Part shown: positions 1-13,799 of the stretch, in pieces | Layout of the letters: every line of letters begins with the position of its first letter | Numbering within the stretch: the stretch's first letter is position 1 | Assembly (NCBI GenBank): GCA_963922205.1 | Contig: CAWUHX010000209.1 | Coordinates: 558,001-622,000 of the forward strand | Direction of reading: 5' to 3' | From: Romanomermis culicivorax | Taxonomy: Eukaryota > Nematoda > Enoplea > Mermithida > Mermithidae | DNA: 64,000 nucleotides | Notes under the pieces: generated by a model | The model's database searches: none | What the model saw: the letters and a program-made list of their open reading frames with translations, nothing else | Told to the model about the DNA's origin: nothing | Made by a program: the position numbers and the translations under genes

Positions 1-3000
1 CTCACTCGAAAATCAGTTTGGTGCTCTGGAACTATTTTTTTCGAATATGTCTCAAAAATCAGTTTGGTGCTCTAAAACTTTTCTTCGAATACCACACTCA
101 AAAATCAGTTTGGTGCCCTGAAACTTTTTTTCGAATACCTCAATCAAAAATCTGTTTGGTGATCTGAAACTGTTTTTTTCGAATAACTCACTCGAAAATC
201 AGTTTGGTGCTCTGAAACTATTTTTTCGAATATGTCTCAAAAATTAGTTTGGTGCTCTAAAACTATTTTTTCGAATACCTCACTCAAAAATCAGTGTGGT
301 GCTCTCAAACTTTTTTATCGAATACCTCACTCAAAAATCAGTTTGCTGCTCTGAAACTTTTTTTTCGAATACCTCACTCAAAAATTAGTTTGGTGCTCTG
401 AAACTGTTTTTTTCGAATACCTCACTCAAAAATCAGTGTGGTGCTCTCAAACTTTTTTATCGAATACCTCACTCAAAAATCTGTTTGGTGATCTGAAACT
501 GTTTTTTTCGAATAACTCACTCGAAAATCAGTTTGGTGCTCTGAAACTATTTTTTCGAATATGTCTCAAAAATTAGTTTGGTGCTCTAAAACTATTTTTT
601 CGAATACCTCACTCAAAAATCAGTTTAATGCTCTGAAACAATTTTTTTCGAATACCTCACTCGAAAATCAGTTTGGTGCTCTGGAACTATTTTTTCGAAT
701 ATGTCTCAAAAATTAGTTTGGTGCTCTAAAACTATTTTTTCGAATACCTCACTCAAAAATCAGTTTAATGCTCTGAAACAATTTTTTTCGAATACCTCAC
801 TCGAAAATCAGTTTGGTGCTCTGGAACTATTTTTTCGAATATGTCTCAAAAATCAGTTTGGTGCTCTGGAACTTTTTTGGAATACCTCACTCAAAAATCA
901 GTCTAATGCTCTGAAACTATTTTTTTCGAATACCTCACTCGAAAATCTGTTTGGTGCTCTGAAACTATTTTTTTCGAATATGTCTCAAAAATTAGTTTGG
1001 TGCTCTAAAACTATTTTTTCCAATACCTCACTCAAAAATCAGTTTGCTGCCCTGAAACTGTTTTTTTCGAAAACCTCACTCAAAAATCAGTTTGGTGCTC
1101 TAAAAGTTTTTTTGGAATACCTCACTCAAAAATCAGTTTGGTGCTCTGAAACTTTTTTTGGAATACCTCACTCAAAAATTAGTTTGGTGCTCTGAAACTG
1201 TTTTTTTCGAATACCTCACTCAAAAATCAGTTTGGTGCTCTAGAACTTTTTTTTCCAATACCTCACTCAAAAATTAGTTCGATGCTCTGAAACTATTTTT
1301 TTCGAATACCTCACTCAAAAATCAGTTTGATGCTCTGAAACTGTTTTTTTCGAATACCTCACTCAAAAATCAGTTTAATGCTCTGGAACTATTTTTTTCG
1401 AATACCTCACTCAAAAATCAGTTTGGTGCTCTGGAACTTTTTTTTCGAATACCTCACTCAAAAATTAGTTTGGTGCTCTGAAACTATTTTTTTCGAATAC
1501 CTCACTCGAAAATCAGTTTAGTGCTCCGAAACTATTTTTTCGAATACCCCACTCAAAAATCAGTTTGGTGCTCTGAAACTTTTTTTCGAATACCTCACTT
1601 AAAAATTAGTTTGGTGCTCTGAAACAATTTTTTTCGAATATGTCTCAAAAATTAGTTTGGTGCCCTAAAACTATTTTTTCGAATACCTCACTTAAAAATC
1701 AGTTTGCTGCTCTGAAACTTTTTTTCGAATACCTCACTCAAAAATCAGTTTAATGCTCTGAAACTATTTTTTTCGAATACCTCACTCGAAAATAAGTTTG
1801 GTGCTCTGAAACTATTTTTTTCGAATACCTCACTCAAAAATTAGTTTGGTGCTCTGAAACTATTTTTTTCGAATACCTCACTCGAAAATAAGTTTGGTGC
1901 TCCGAAACTATTTTTTTCGAATACCTCACTCAAAAATCAGTTTGGTGCTCTGAAACTTTTTTTCGAATACCTCACTCAAAAATCAGTTTAATGCTCTGGA
2001 ACTATTTTTTCGAATACCTCACTCAAAAATCAGTTTGGTGCTCTGGAATTTTTTTTTCGAATACCTCACTCAAAAAAAAGTTTGCTGCTCTGAAACTTTT
2101 TTATCGAATACCTCACTCAAAAATCAGTTTGGTGCTCTGAAACTATTTTTCTCGAATACCTCACTCAAAAATCAGTTTGGTGCTCTAAAACTTTCTTTTC
2201 GAATACCTCACTCAAAAATTAGTTTTGTGCTCTGAAACTATTTTTTTCGAATACCTCACTCGAAAATCAGTTTGGTGCTCTGAAACTATTTTTTTCGAAT
2301 ATGTCTCAATAATTAGTTTGGTGCTCTGAAACTTTTTTTCGAATACCTCACTCAAAAATTAGTTTGGTGCTCTGAAACTATTTTTTTCGAATATGTCTCA
2401 AAAATTATTTGGTGCTCTGAAACTTTTTTTCGAATACCTCACTCAAAAATTAGTTTGGTGCTCTGAAACTGTTTTTTTCGAATACCTCACTCAAAAATCA
2501 GTTTGGTGCTCTAGAACTTTTTTTTCCAATACCTCACTCAAAAATTAGTTTGATGCTCTGAAACTATTTTTTTCGAATACCTCACTCAAAAATCAGTTTG
2601 ATGCTCTGAAACTGTTTTTTTCGAATACCTCACTCAAAAATCAGTTTAATGCTCTGGAACTATTTTTTTCGAATACCTCACTCAAAAATCAGTTTGGTGC
2701 TCTGGAACTTTTTTTTCGAATACCTCACTCAAAAATTAGTTTGGTGCTCTGAAACTATTTTTTTCGAATACCTCACTCGAAAATCAGTTTAGTGCTCCGA
2801 AACTATTTTTTCGAATACCCCACTCAAAAATCAGTTTGGTGCTCTGAAACTTTTTTTCGAATACCTCACTTAAAAATTAGTTTGGTGCTCTGAAACAATT
2901 TTTTTCGAATATGTCTCGTAAATTAGTTTGGTGCTCTGAAACTTTTTTTCGAATACCCCACTCAAAAATCAGTTTGGTGCTCTGAAACTTTTTTTCGAAT

Positions 3001-6000
3001 ACCTCACTCAAAAATCAGTTTGATGCTCTGAAACTATTTTTTTCGAATACCTCACTCGAAAATCAGTTTGGTGCTCTGAAACTTTTTTTTTCGAATATGT
3101 CTCAAAAATTAGTTTGGTGCACTGAAACTATTTTTTTCGAATATGTCTCAAAAATTATTTGGTGCTCTGAAACTTTTTTTCGAATACCTCACTCAAAAAT
3201 CAGTTTGGTGCTCTAAAACTTTTTTTCGAATACCTCACTCAAAAATTAGTTTGGTGCTCTGAAACTATTTTTTTCGAATACCTCACTCGAAAATCAGTTT
3301 TGTGCTCCGAAACTATTTTTTTCGAATACCTCACTCAAAAATCAGTTTGGTGCTCTGAAACTTTTTTTCGAATACCTCACTCAAAAATCAGTTTGGTGCT
3401 CTAAAACTTTTTTTCGAATACCTCACTCAAAAATTAGTTTGGTGCTCTGAAACTATTTTTTCGAATACCTCACTTGAAAATCAGTTTGGTGCTCCGAAAC
3501 TATTTTGTTCGAATACCTCACTCAAAAATCAGTTTGGTGCTCTAAAACTTTTTTCGAATACCTCACTCAAAAATTAGTTTGGTGCTCTGAATCTATTTTT
3601 TTCGAATACCCCACTCAAAAATCAGTTTGGTGCTTTAAAACTATTTTTTCGAATACCTCACTCAAAAATCTGTTTGGTGATCTGAAACTGCTTTTTTTGA
3701 ATACCTCACTCAAAAATCAGTTTGGTGCTCTAAAACTTTTTTTCGAATACCTCACTCAAAAATTAGTTTGGTGCTCTGAATCTATTTTTTTCGAATACCT
3801 CACTGGAGAATCAGTTTGGTGCTCCAAAACAATTTTTTTCGAATACCTCACTCAAAAATCTGTTTGGTGATCTGAAACTGTTATTTTCGAATACCTCACT
3901 CAAAAATCAGTTTGGTGCTCCGAAACTATTTTTTTCGAATACCCCACTCGAAAACCAGTTTGGTGCTCTGAAACTTTTTTTCGAATACCTCACTCGAAAA
4001 TCAGTTTGGTGCTCTGAAACTATTTTTTTCGAATATGTCTCAAAAATTTGTTTGGTGCTCTGAAACTTTTTTTCGAATACCTCACTCATAAATTAGTTTG
4101 GTGCTCTGAAACTATTTTTTTCGAATATGTCTCAAAAATCAGTTTGGTGCTCTAGAACTTTTTTTCGAATACCTCACTCAAAAATCAGTTTGCTGCTCTG
4201 AAACACTCAAAAATCAGTTTGCTGCTCTGAAACTTTTTTTCGAATACCCCACTCAAAAATCAGTTTGGTGCTCTGAAACTATTTTTTTCGAATATGTCTC
4301 AAAAATTAGTTTGCTGCTCTGTAACTTTTTTTTCGAATACCTCACTCAAAAATCAGTTTGGTGCTCTAAAACTATTTTTTCGAATACCTCACTCAAAAGT
4401 CAGTTTGCTGCTCTGTAACTTTTTTTTCGAATACCTCACTCAAAAATCAGTTTGGTGCTCTGAAACTATTTTTTTCGAATATGTCTCAAAAATTAGTTTG
4501 CTGCTCTGAAACTTTTTTTCGAATACCCCACTCAAAAATCAGTTTGGTGCTCTGAAACTATTTTTTTCGAATACCTCACTCAAAAATCAGTTTAATGCCC
4601 TGAAACTATTTTTTTCGAATACCTCACTCGAAAATAAGTTTGGTGCTCCGAAACTATTTTTTTCGAATACCTCACTCAAAAATTAGTTTGGTGCTCTGAA
4701 ACTATTTTTTTCGAATACCTCACTCGAAAATCAGTTTAGTGCTCCGAAACTATTTTTTCGAATACCCCACTCAAAAATCAGTTTGGTGCTCTGAAACTTT
4801 TTTTCGAATACCTCACTTAAAAATTAGTTTGGTGCTCTGAAACAATTTTTTTCGAATATGTCTCAAAAATTAGTTTGGTGCCCTAAAACTATTTTTTCGA
4901 ATACCTCACTTAAAAATCAGTTTGCTGCTCTGAAACTTTTTTTCGAATACCTCACTCAAAAATCAGTTTAATGCTCTGAAACTATTTTTTTCGAATACCT
5001 CACTCGAAAATAAGTTTGGTGCTCCGAAACTATTTTTTTCGAATACCTCACTCAAAAATTAGTTTGGTGCTCTGAAACTATTTTTTTCGAATACCTCACT
5101 CGAAAATAAGTTTGGTGCTCCGAAACTATTTTTTTCGAATACCTCACTCAAAAATCAGTTTGGTGCTCTGAAACTTTTTTTCGAATACCTCACTCAAAAA
5201 TCAGTTTAATGCTCTGGAACTATTTTTTTCGAATACCTCACTCAAAAATCAGTTTGGTGCTCTGGAACTTTTTTTTCGAATACCTCACTCAAAAAAAAGT
5301 TTGCTGCTCTGAAACTTTTTTATCGAATACCTCACTCAAAAATCAGTTTGGTGCTCTGAAACTATTTTTCTCGAATACCTCACTCAAAAATCAGTTTGGT
5401 GCTCTAAAACTTTCTTTTCGAATACCTCACTCAAAAATTAGTTTTGTGCTCTGAAACTATTTTTTTCGAATACCTCACTCGAAAATCAGTTTGGTGCTCT
5501 GAAACTATTTTTTTCGAATATGTCTCAATAATTAGTTTGGTGCTCTGAAACTTTTTTTCGAATACCTCACTCAAAAATTAGTTTGGTGCTCTGAAACTAT
5601 TTTTTTCGAATATGTCTCAAAAATTATTTGGTGCTCTGAAACTTTTTTTCGAATACCTCACTCAAAAATTAGTTTGGTGCTCTGAAACTGTTTTTTTCGA
5701 ATACCTCACTCAAAAATCAGTTTGGTGCTCTAGAACTTTTTTTTCCAATACCTCACTCAAAAATTAGTTTGATGCTCTGAAACTATTTTTTTCGAATACC
5801 TCACTCAAAAATCAGTTTGATGCTCTGAAACTGTTTTTTTCGAATACCTCACTCAAAAATCAGTTTAATGCTCTGGAACTATTTTTTTCGAATACCTCAC
5901 TCAAAAATCAGTTTGGTGCTCTGGAACTTTTTTTTCGAATACCTCACTCAAAAATTAGTTTGGTGCTCTGAAACTATTTTTTTCGAATACCTCACTCGAA

Positions 6001-9000
6001 AATCAGTTTAGTGCTCCGAAACTATTTTTTCGAATACCCCACTCAAAAATCAGTTTGGTGCTCTGAAACTTTTTTTCGAATACCTCACTTAAAAATTAGT
6101 TTGGTGCTCTGAAACAATTTTTTTCGAATATGTCTCGTAAATTAGTTTGGTGCTCTGAAACTTTTTTTCGAATACCCCACTCAAAAATCAGTTTGGTGCT
6201 CTGAAACTTTTTTTCGAATACCTCACTCAAAAATCAGTTTGATGCTCTGAAACTATTTTTTTCGAATACCTCACTCGAAAATCAGTTTGGTGCTCTGAAA
6301 CTTTTTTTTTCGAATATGTCTCAAAAATTAGTTTGGTGCACTGAAACTATTTTTTTCGAATATGTCTCAAAAATTATTTGGTGCTCTGAAACTTTTTTTC
6401 GAATACCTCACTCAAAAATCAGTTTGGTGCTCTAAAACTTTTTTTCGAATACCTCACTCAAAAATTAGTTTGGTGCTCTGAAACTATTTTTTTCGAATAC
6501 CTCACTCGAAAATCAGTTTTGTGCTCCGAAACTATTTTTTTCGAATACCTCACTCAAAAATCAGTTTGGTGCTCTGAAACTTTTTTTCGAATACCTCACT
6601 CAAAAATCAGTTTGGTGCTCTAAAACTTTTTTTCGAATACCTCACTCAAAAATTAGTTTGGTGCTCTGAAACTATTTTTTCGAATACCTCACTTGAAAAT
6701 CAGTTTGGTGCTCCGAAACTATTTTGTTCGAATACCTCACTCAAAAATCAGTTTGGTGCTCTAAAACTTTTTTCGAATACCTCACTCAAAAATTAGTTTG
6801 GTGCTCTGAATCTATTTTTTTCGAATACCCCACTCAAAAATCAGTTTGGTGCTTTAAAACTATTTTTTCGAATACCTCACTCAAAAATCTGTTTGGTGAT
6901 CTGAAACTGCTTTTTTTGAATACCTCACTCAAAAATCAGTTTGGTGCTCTAAAACTTTTTTTCGAATACCTCACTCAAAAATTAGTTTGGTGCTCTGAAT
7001 CTATTTTTTTCGAATACCTCACTGGAGAATCAGTTTGGTGCTCCGAAACAATTTTTTTCGAATACCTCACTCAAAAATCTGTTTGGTGATCTGAAACTGT
7101 TATTTTCGAATACCTCACTCAAAAATCAGTTTGGTGCTCCGAAACTATTTTTTTCGAATACCCCACTCGAAAACCAGTTTGGTGCTCTGAAACTTTTTTT
7201 CGAATACCTCACTCGAAAATCAGTTTGGTGCTCTGAAACTATTTTTTTCGAATATGTCTCAAAAATTTGTTTGGTGCTCTGAAACTTTTTTTCGAATACC
7301 TCACTCATAAATTAGTTTGGTGCTCTGAAACTATTTTTTTCGAATATGTCTCAAAAATCAGTTTGGTGCTCTAGAACTTTTTTTCGAATACCTCACTCAA
7401 AAATCAGTTTGCTGCTCTGAAACACTCAAAAATCAGTTTGCTGCTCTGAAACTTTTTTTCGAATACCCCACTCAAAAATCAGTTTGGTGCTCTGAAACTA
7501 TTTTTTTCGAATATGTCTCAAAAATTAGTTTGCTGCTCTGTAACTTTTTTTTCGAATACCTCACTCAAAAATCAGTTTGGTGCTCTAAAACTATTTTTTC
7601 GAATACCTCACTCAAAAGTCAGTTTGCTGCTCTGTAACTTTTTTTTCGAATACCTCACTCAAAAATCAGTTTGGTGCTCTGAAACTATTTTTTTCGAATA
7701 TGTCTCAAAAATTAGTTTGCTGCTCTGAAACTTTTTTTCGAATACCCCACTCAAAAATCAGTTTGGTGCTCTGAAACTATTTTTTTCGAATACCTCACTC
7801 AAAAATCAGTTTAATGCTCTGAAACTATTTTTTTCGAATACCTCACTCGAAAATAAGTTTGGTGCTCCGAAACTATTTTTTTCGAATACCTCACTCAAAA
7901 ATTAGTTTGGTGCTCTGAAACTATTTTTTTCGAATACCTCACTCGAAAATCAGTTTAGTGCTCCGAAACTATTTTTTCGAATACCCCACTCAAAAATCAG
8001 TTTGGTGCTCTGAAACTTTTTTTCGAATACCTCACTTAAAAATTAGTTTGGTGCTCTGAAACAATTTTTTTCGAATATGTCTCAAAAATTAGTTTGGTGC
8101 CCTAAAACTATTTTTTCGAATACCTCACTTAAAAATCAGTTTGCTGCTCTGAAACTTTTTTTCGAATACCTCACTCAAAAATCAGTTTAATGCTCTGAAA
8201 CTATTTTTTTCGAATACCTCACTCGAAAATAAGTTTGGTGCTCCGAAACTATTTTTTTCGAATACCTCACTCAAAAATTAGTTTGGTGCTCTGAAACTAT
8301 TTTTTTCGAATACCTCACTCGAAAATAAGTTTGGTGCTCCGAAACTATTTTTTTCGAATACCTCACTCAAAAATCAGTTTGGTGCTCTGAAACTTTTTTT
8401 CGAATACCTCACTCAAAAATCAGTTTAATGCTCTGGAACTATTTTTTTCGAATACCTCACTCAAAAATCAGTTTGGTGCTCTGGAACTTTTTTTTCGAAT
8501 ACCTCACTCAAAAAAAAGTTTGCTGCTCTGAAACTTTTTTATCGAATACCTCACTCAGAAATCAGTTTGGTGCTCTGAAACTATTTTTCTCGAATACCTC
8601 ACTCAAAAATCAGTTTGGTGCTCTAAAACTTTCTTTTCGAATACCTCACTCAAAAATTAGTTTTGTGCTCTGAAACTATTTTTTTCGAATACCTCACTCG
8701 AAAATCAGTTTGGTGCTCTGAAACTATTTTTTTCGAATATGTCTCAATAATTAGTTTGGTGCTCTGAAACTTTTTTTCGAATACCTCACTCAAAAATTAG
8801 TTTGGTGCTCTGAAACTATTTTTTTCGAATATGTCTCAAAAATTATTTGGTGCTCTGAAACTTTTTTTCGAATACCTCACTCAAAAATTAGTTTGGTGCT
8901 CTGAAACTGTTTTTTTCGAATACCTCACTCAAAAATCAGTTTGGTGCTCTAGAACTTTTTTTTCCAATACCTCACTCAAAAATTAGTTTGATGCTCTGAA

Positions 9001-12000
9001 ACTATTTTTTTCGAATACCTCACTCAAAAATCAGTTTGATGCTCTGAAACTGTTTTTTTCGAATACCTCACTCAAAAATCAGTTTAATGCTCTGGAACTA
9101 TTTTTTTCGAATACCTCACTCAAAAATCAGTTTGGTGCTCTGGAACTTTTTTTTCGAATACCTCACTCAAAAATTAGTTTGGTGCTCTGAAACTATTTTT
9201 TTCGAATACCTCACTCGAAAATCAGTTTAGTGCTCCGAAACTATTTTTTCGAATACCCCACTCAAAAATCAGTTTGGTGCTCTGAAACTTTTTTTCGAAT
9301 ACCTCACTTAAAAATTAGTTTGGTGCTCTGAAACAATTTTTTTCGAATATGTCTCGTAAATTAGTTTGGTGCTCTGAAACTTTTTTTCGAATACCCCACT
9401 CAAAAATCAGTTTGGTGCTCTGAAACTTTTTTTCGAATACCTCACTCAAAAATCAGTTTGATGCTCTGAAACTATTTTTTTCGAATACCTCACTCGAAAA
9501 TCAGTTTGGTGCTCTGAAACTTTTTTTTTCGAATACCTCACTCGAAAATCAGTTTAGTGCTCCGTAACTATTTTTTCGAATACCCCACTCAAAAATCAGT
9601 TTGGTGCTCTGAAACTTTTTTTCGAATACCTCACTTAAAAATTAGTTTGGTGCTCTGAAACAATTTTTTTCGAATATGTCTCAAAAATTAGTTTGGTGCC
9701 CTAAAACTATTTTTTCGAATACCTCACTTAAAAATCAGTTTGCTGCTCTGAAACTTTTTTTCGAATACCTCACTCAAAAATCAGTTTAATGCTCTGAAAC
9801 TATTTTTTTCGAATACCTCACTCGAAAATAAGTTTGGTGCTCCGAAACTATTTTTTTCGAATACCTCACTCAAAAATTAGTTTGGTGCTCTGAAACTATT
9901 TTTTTCGAATACCTCACTCGAAAATAAGTTTGGTGCTCCGAAACTATTTTTTTCGAATACCTCACTCAAAAATCAGTTTGGTGCTCTGAAACTTTTTTTC
10001 GAATACCTCACTCAAAAATCAGTTTAATGCTCTGGAACTATTTTTTTCGAATACCTCACTCAAAAATCAGTTTGGTGCTCTGGAACTTTTTTTTCGAATA
10101 CCTCACTCAAAAAAAAGTTTGCTGCTCTGAAACTTTTTTATCGAATACCTCACTCAAAAATCAGTTTGGTGCTCTGAAACTATTTTTCTCGAATACCTCA
10201 CTCAAAAATCAGTTTGGTGCTCTAAAACTTTCTTTTCGAATACCTCACTCAAAAATTAGTTTTGTGCTCTGAAACTATTTTTTTCGAATACCTCACTCGA
10301 AAATCAGTTTGGTGCTCTGAAACTATTTTTTTCGAATATGTCTCAATAATTAGTTTGGTGCTCTGAAACTTTTTTTCGAATACCTCACTCAAAAATTAGT
10401 TTGGTGCTCTGAAACTATTTTTTTCGAATATGTCTCAAAAATTATTTGGTGCTCTGAAACTTTTTTTCGAATACCTCACTCAAAAATTAGTTTGGTGCTC
10501 TGAAACTGTTTTTTTCGAATACCTCACTCAAAAATCAGTTTGGTGCTCTAGAACTTTTTTTTCCAATACCTCACTCAAAAATTAGTTTGATGCTCTGAAA
10601 CTATTTTTTTCGAATACCTCACTCAAAAATCAGTTTGATGCTCTGAAACAGTTTTTTTCGAATACCTCACTCAAAAATCAGTTTAATGCTCTGGAACTAT
10701 TTTTTTCGAATACCTCACTCAAAAATCAGTTTGGTGCTCTGGAACTTTTTTTTCGAATACCTCACTCAAAAATTAGTTTGGTGCTCTGAAACTATTTTTT
10801 TCGAATACCTCACTCGAAAATCAGTTTAGTGCTCCGAAACTATTTTTTCGAATACCCCACTCAAAAATCAGTTTGGTGCTCTGAAACTTTTTTTCGAATA
10901 CCTCACTTAAAAATTAGTTTGGTGCTCTGAAACAATTTTTTTCGAATATGTCTCGTAAATTAGTTTGGTGCTCTGAAACTTTTTTTCGAATACCCCACTC
11001 AAAAATCAGTTTGGTGCTCTGAAACTTTTTTTCGAATACCTCACTCAAAAATCAGTTTGATGCTCTGAAACTATTTTTTTCGAATACCTCACTCGAAAAT
11101 CAGTTTGGTGCTCTGAAACTTTTTTTTTCGAATATGTCTCAAAAATTAGTTTGGTGCACTGAAACTATTTTTTTCGAATATGTCTCAAAAATTATTTGGT
11201 GCTCTGAAACTTTTTTTCGAATACCTCATTCAAAAATCAGTTTGGTGCTCTAAAACTTTTTTTCGAATACCTCACTCAAAAATTAGTTTGGTGCTCTGAA
11301 ACTATTTTTTTCGAATACCTCACTCGAAAATCAGTTTTGTGCTCCGAAACTATTTTTTTCGAATACCTCACTCAAAAATCAGTTTGGTGCTCTGAAACTT
11401 TTTTTCGAATACCTCACTCAAAAATCAGTTTGGTGCTCTAAAACTTTTTTTCGAATACCTCACTCAAAAATTAGTTTGGTGCTCTGAAACTATTTTTTCG
11501 AATACCTCACTTGAAAATCAGTTTGGTGCTCCGAAACTATTTTGTTCGAATACCTCACTCAAAAATCAGTTTGGTGCTCTAAAACTTTTTTCGAATACCT
11601 CACTCAAAAATTAGTTTGGTGCTCTGAATCTATTTTTTTCGAATACCCCACTCAAAAATCAGTTTGGTGCTTTAAAACTATTTTTTCGAATACCTCACTC
11701 AAAAATCTGTTTGGTGATCTGAAACTGCTTTTTTTGAATACCTCACTCAAAAATCAGTTTGGTGCTCTAAAACTTTTTTTCGAATACCTCACTCAAAAAT
11801 TAGTTTGGTGCTCTGAATCTATTTTTTTCGAATACCTCACTGGAGAATCAGTTTGGTGCTCCGAAACAATTTTTTTCGAATACCTCACTCAAAAATCTGT
11901 TTGGTGATCTGAAACTGTTATTTTCGAATACCTCACTCAAAAATCAGTTTGGTGCTCCGAAACTATTTTTTTCGAATACCCCACTCGAAAACCAGTTTGG

Positions 12001-13562
12001 TGCTCTGAAACTTTTTTTCGAATACCTCACTCGAAAATCAGTTTGGTGCTCTGAAACTATTTTTTTCGAAAATGTCTCAAAAATTTGTTTGGTGCTCTGA
12101 AACTTTTTTTCGAATACCTCACTCATAAATTAGTTTGGTGCTCTGAAACTATTTTTTTCGAATATGTCTCAAAAATCAGTTTGGTGCTCTAGAACTTTTT
12201 TTCGAATACCTCACTCAAAAATCAGTTTGCTGCTCTGAAACACTCAAAAATCAGTTTGCTGCTCTGAAACTTTTTTTCGAATACCCCACTCAAAAATCAG
12301 TTTGGTGCTCTGAAACTATTTTTTTCGAATATGTCTCAAAAATTAGTTTGCTGCTCTGTAACTTTTTTTTCGAATACCTCACTCAAAAATCAGTTTGGTG
12401 CTCTAAAACTATTTTTTCGAATACCTCACTCAAAAGTCAGTTTGCTGCTCTGTAACTTTTTTTTCGAATACCTCACTCAAAAATCAGTTTGGTGCTCTGA
12501 AACTATTTTTTTCGAATATGTCTCAAAAATTAGTTTGCTGCTCTGAAACTTTTTTTCGAATACCCCACTCAAAAATCAGTTTGGTGCTCTGAAACTATTT
12601 TTTTCGAATATGTCTCAAAAATTAGTTTGCTGCTCTGTAACTTTTTTTTCGAATACCTCACTCAAAAATCAGTTGGATGCTCTAAAACTTTTTTTCGAAT
12701 ACCTCACTCAAAAATCAGTTTGCTGCCCTGAAACACTCAAAAATCAGTTTGCTGCTCTGAAACTTTTTTTCGAATACCCCACTCAAAAATCAGTTTGGTG
12801 CTCTGAAACTATTTTTTTCGAATATGTCTCAAAAATTAGTTTGCTGCTCTGTAACTTTTTTTTCGAATACCTCACTCAAAAATCAGTTTGGTGCTCTAAA
12901 ACTATTTTTTCGAATACCTCACTCAAAAGTCAGTTTGCTGCTCTGTAACTTTTTTTTCGAATACCTCACTCAAAAATCAGTTTGCTGCTCTGAAACTTTT
13001 TTATCGAATACCTCACTCAAAAATCAGTTTGATGCTCTGAAACTATTTTTTCTGAATACCTCACTCAAAAATCAGTTTGCTGCTCTGAAACTTTTTTATC
13101 GAATACCTCACTCAAAAATCAGTTTGCTGCTCTGAACCTTTTTTTCGAATACCTCACTCAAAAATCAGTTTGCTGCTCTGAAACTTTTTTTTCGAATACC
13201 TCACTCAAAAATCAGTTTGGTGCTCTAAAACTTTTTTTCGAATACCTCACTCAAAAATCAGTTTGCTGCTCTGAAACACTCAAAAATCAGTTTGCTGCTC
13301 TGAAACTTTTTTATCGAATACCTCACTCAAAAATCAGTTTGGTGCTCTGAAACCTTTTCTCGAATACCCCACTCAAAAATCAGTTTGGTGCTCTAAAACT
13401 ATTTTTTCGAATACCTCACTCAAAGATCAGTTTGATGCTCTGAAACTTTTTTTTCGAATACCTCACTCAAAAATCAGTTTGATGCTTTGAAACTATTTTT
13501 TTCGAATACCTCACTCGAAAATCAGTTTGGTGCTCCGAAACTATTTTTTCGAATACCCCACT
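1..13562 (+). repeat. 47-bp satellite array, left block
   Basis: The stretch is made of tandem monomers of about 46-47 bp. Each reads TCGAATACCTCACTCAAAA, then ATCAGTTTGGTGCTCTGAAA, then CT and a T-run of variable length. A second monomer type has ATGTCTCAAAAATTAG in place of ACCTCACTCAAAAATCAG. Positions that vary most are G/C in TTTGGTGCT versus TTTGCTGCT, CTCTG versus CTCCG, and the T-run length. A few monomers are internally deleted, for example near 4200 and 7420. GGTGCT monomers dominate; GCTGCT monomers become common after about 12950. Open frames here arise only because the repeat lacks stops in some phases, and I do not annotate them as genes. Confidence 0.97.
1450..12600 (+). repeat. 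Higher-order repeat, 3,219-bp period with a 1,599-bp step
   Basis: Distinctive monomer variants recur at a fixed distance of 3,219 bp: the variant near 1514 recurs near 4733, and the open segment at 3505-3870 recurs at 6724-7089. Near 9530 the third copy breaks off and the sequence jumps back by 1,599 bp, so the same segment next appears at 11542-11907, 4,818 bp (3,219+1,599) after the second. Copies differ by only a few bases, for example A/G near 8560 and T/A near 12070. This is a recent block-wise amplification of about 68 monomers, not simple monomer slippage. Confidence 0.9.
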
Positions 13563-13640
13563 AGTAATAAGGCCGGCCCGTATAAGTCGTACGCTTAAGG
13601 ATACCCTATCTTTTGTGTACGACCTTTAATTTGTCATTTT
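13563..13640 (+). other. Left edge of the Polinton, candidate terminal sequence
   Basis: The satellite stops after CCCCACT and unrelated sequence starts AGTAATAAGGCCGGCCCG. Polinton termini commonly begin with AG, and this is the first non-satellite base on the capsid-gene side, so it is a candidate terminus. The matching inverted copy at the other end is missing because the right side of the element is truncated, so this stays an inference. Confidence 0.4.
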
Positions 13641-13790
13641 TGGTCGATTTATAGGTCGTACAGTAAACATATACGATCGGCTTATGGCGGATTTACAGGT
13701 CGTACAGTAAACATATACGGTCAATTTCTTCGTCGATTTATAGGTCGTACAGTAAACATATATGGTCGATTTATAGGTCGTACGGTTAAG
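13641..13790 (+). repeat. Short tandem repeat near the Polinton left end
   Basis: Four degenerate copies of a unit containing GATTTATAGGTCGTAC and then AGTAAACATATACGGTC lie at roughly 13641-13678, 13685-13722, 13732-13767 and 13768-13790, the last truncated. Unit spacing is about 45 bp. A related GTCGTACG precedes them at about 13590. Tandem repeats close to the termini are usual in Polintons. Confidence 0.8.
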
Positions 13791-13799
13791 AATGCATGT

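Noticed and set aside
701-13135. Many open frames of 60-164 codons in the satellite (NTSLKNQFGALKLFF-type peptides)
   Set aside because: They are translations of the 47-bp monomer. They recur in all arrays in several frames and both strands, with no start context or codon signal.
1-13562. CRISPR-like array
   Set aside because: Monomers are contiguous with no unique spacers, and the genome is eukaryotic.
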